From Leptotrichia sp. oral taxon 215 str. W9775 (GTDB lineage Bacteria > Fusobacteriota > Fusobacteriia > Fusobacteriales > Leptotrichiaceae), in assembly GCF_000469505.1 (NCBI RefSeq), contig NZ_KI272848.1, positions 1-11,953 on the forward strand: DNA of 11,953 bases, in the 5' to 3' direction. The notes beneath the pieces were generated by a model, which searched no databases, had not been told where the DNA came from, and worked only from the letters and a program-made list of their open reading frames with translations. A program made the translations under genes and the position numbers. Below are positions 11,944 through 11,953 of this stretch, in pieces. Every line of letters starts with the position of its first letter. Position 1 is the stretch's first letter.

Positions 11944-11953
11944 GGTGCGAATG

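Overview
The window is very AT-rich. It has strong AGGAGG-type ribosome binding sites, lysine-, glutamate-, isoleucine- and asparagine-rich proteins, and short gene gaps. This fits a low-GC anaerobe, probably Fusobacteriota (Leptotrichia-like) or possibly a low-GC Firmicute. No host gene is visible, so the host is an inference. The content is one flank of a temperate phage (prophage): an S24-type repressor, Erf and SSB recombination proteins, a YopX-family protein, a phage replication initiator and a large serine integrase.

Left part (1-1453, minus strand): the N-terminal 118 codons of a replication initiator, with iteron-like repeats inside the gene; an intergenic plus-strand promoter plus a two-hairpin terminator that looks like a ~62-nt small RNA antisense to the initiator leader; and an N6/N4 DNA methyltransferase whose front end is ruined by two in-frame stops. 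Upstream (1454-1674) is a 56-residue putative DNA-binding protein whose promoter carries a perfect 20-bp palindrome.

Middle (1712-5292, minus strand): a two-gene surface-modification cassette (secreted esterase, then acyltransferase) with its own promoter and terminator. It looks like a lysogenic-conversion 'moron'. Next is an apparent repressor-membrane protein-membrane protein operon ending in its own terminator.

Switch region (5293-5477): divergent promoters with at least three copies of the dyad TTGCA-N4-TGCAA. The same dyad is present at 1658-1671, and a decayed copy at 1421-1434, tying the distant small regulator to the repressor circuit.

Right part (5478-11918, plus strand): an apparently single long early operon of small unknown genes, a small membrane protein, erf, ssb, an inserted NUMOD4/HNH homing endonuclease, further unknown genes, yopX, a helical unknown, a 23-codon mini-gene and the large serine integrase, closed by a terminator at 11917-11943. 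The repressor would silence this operon in the lysogen. On induction it would supply single-strand annealing recombination and, last, the integrase for excision.
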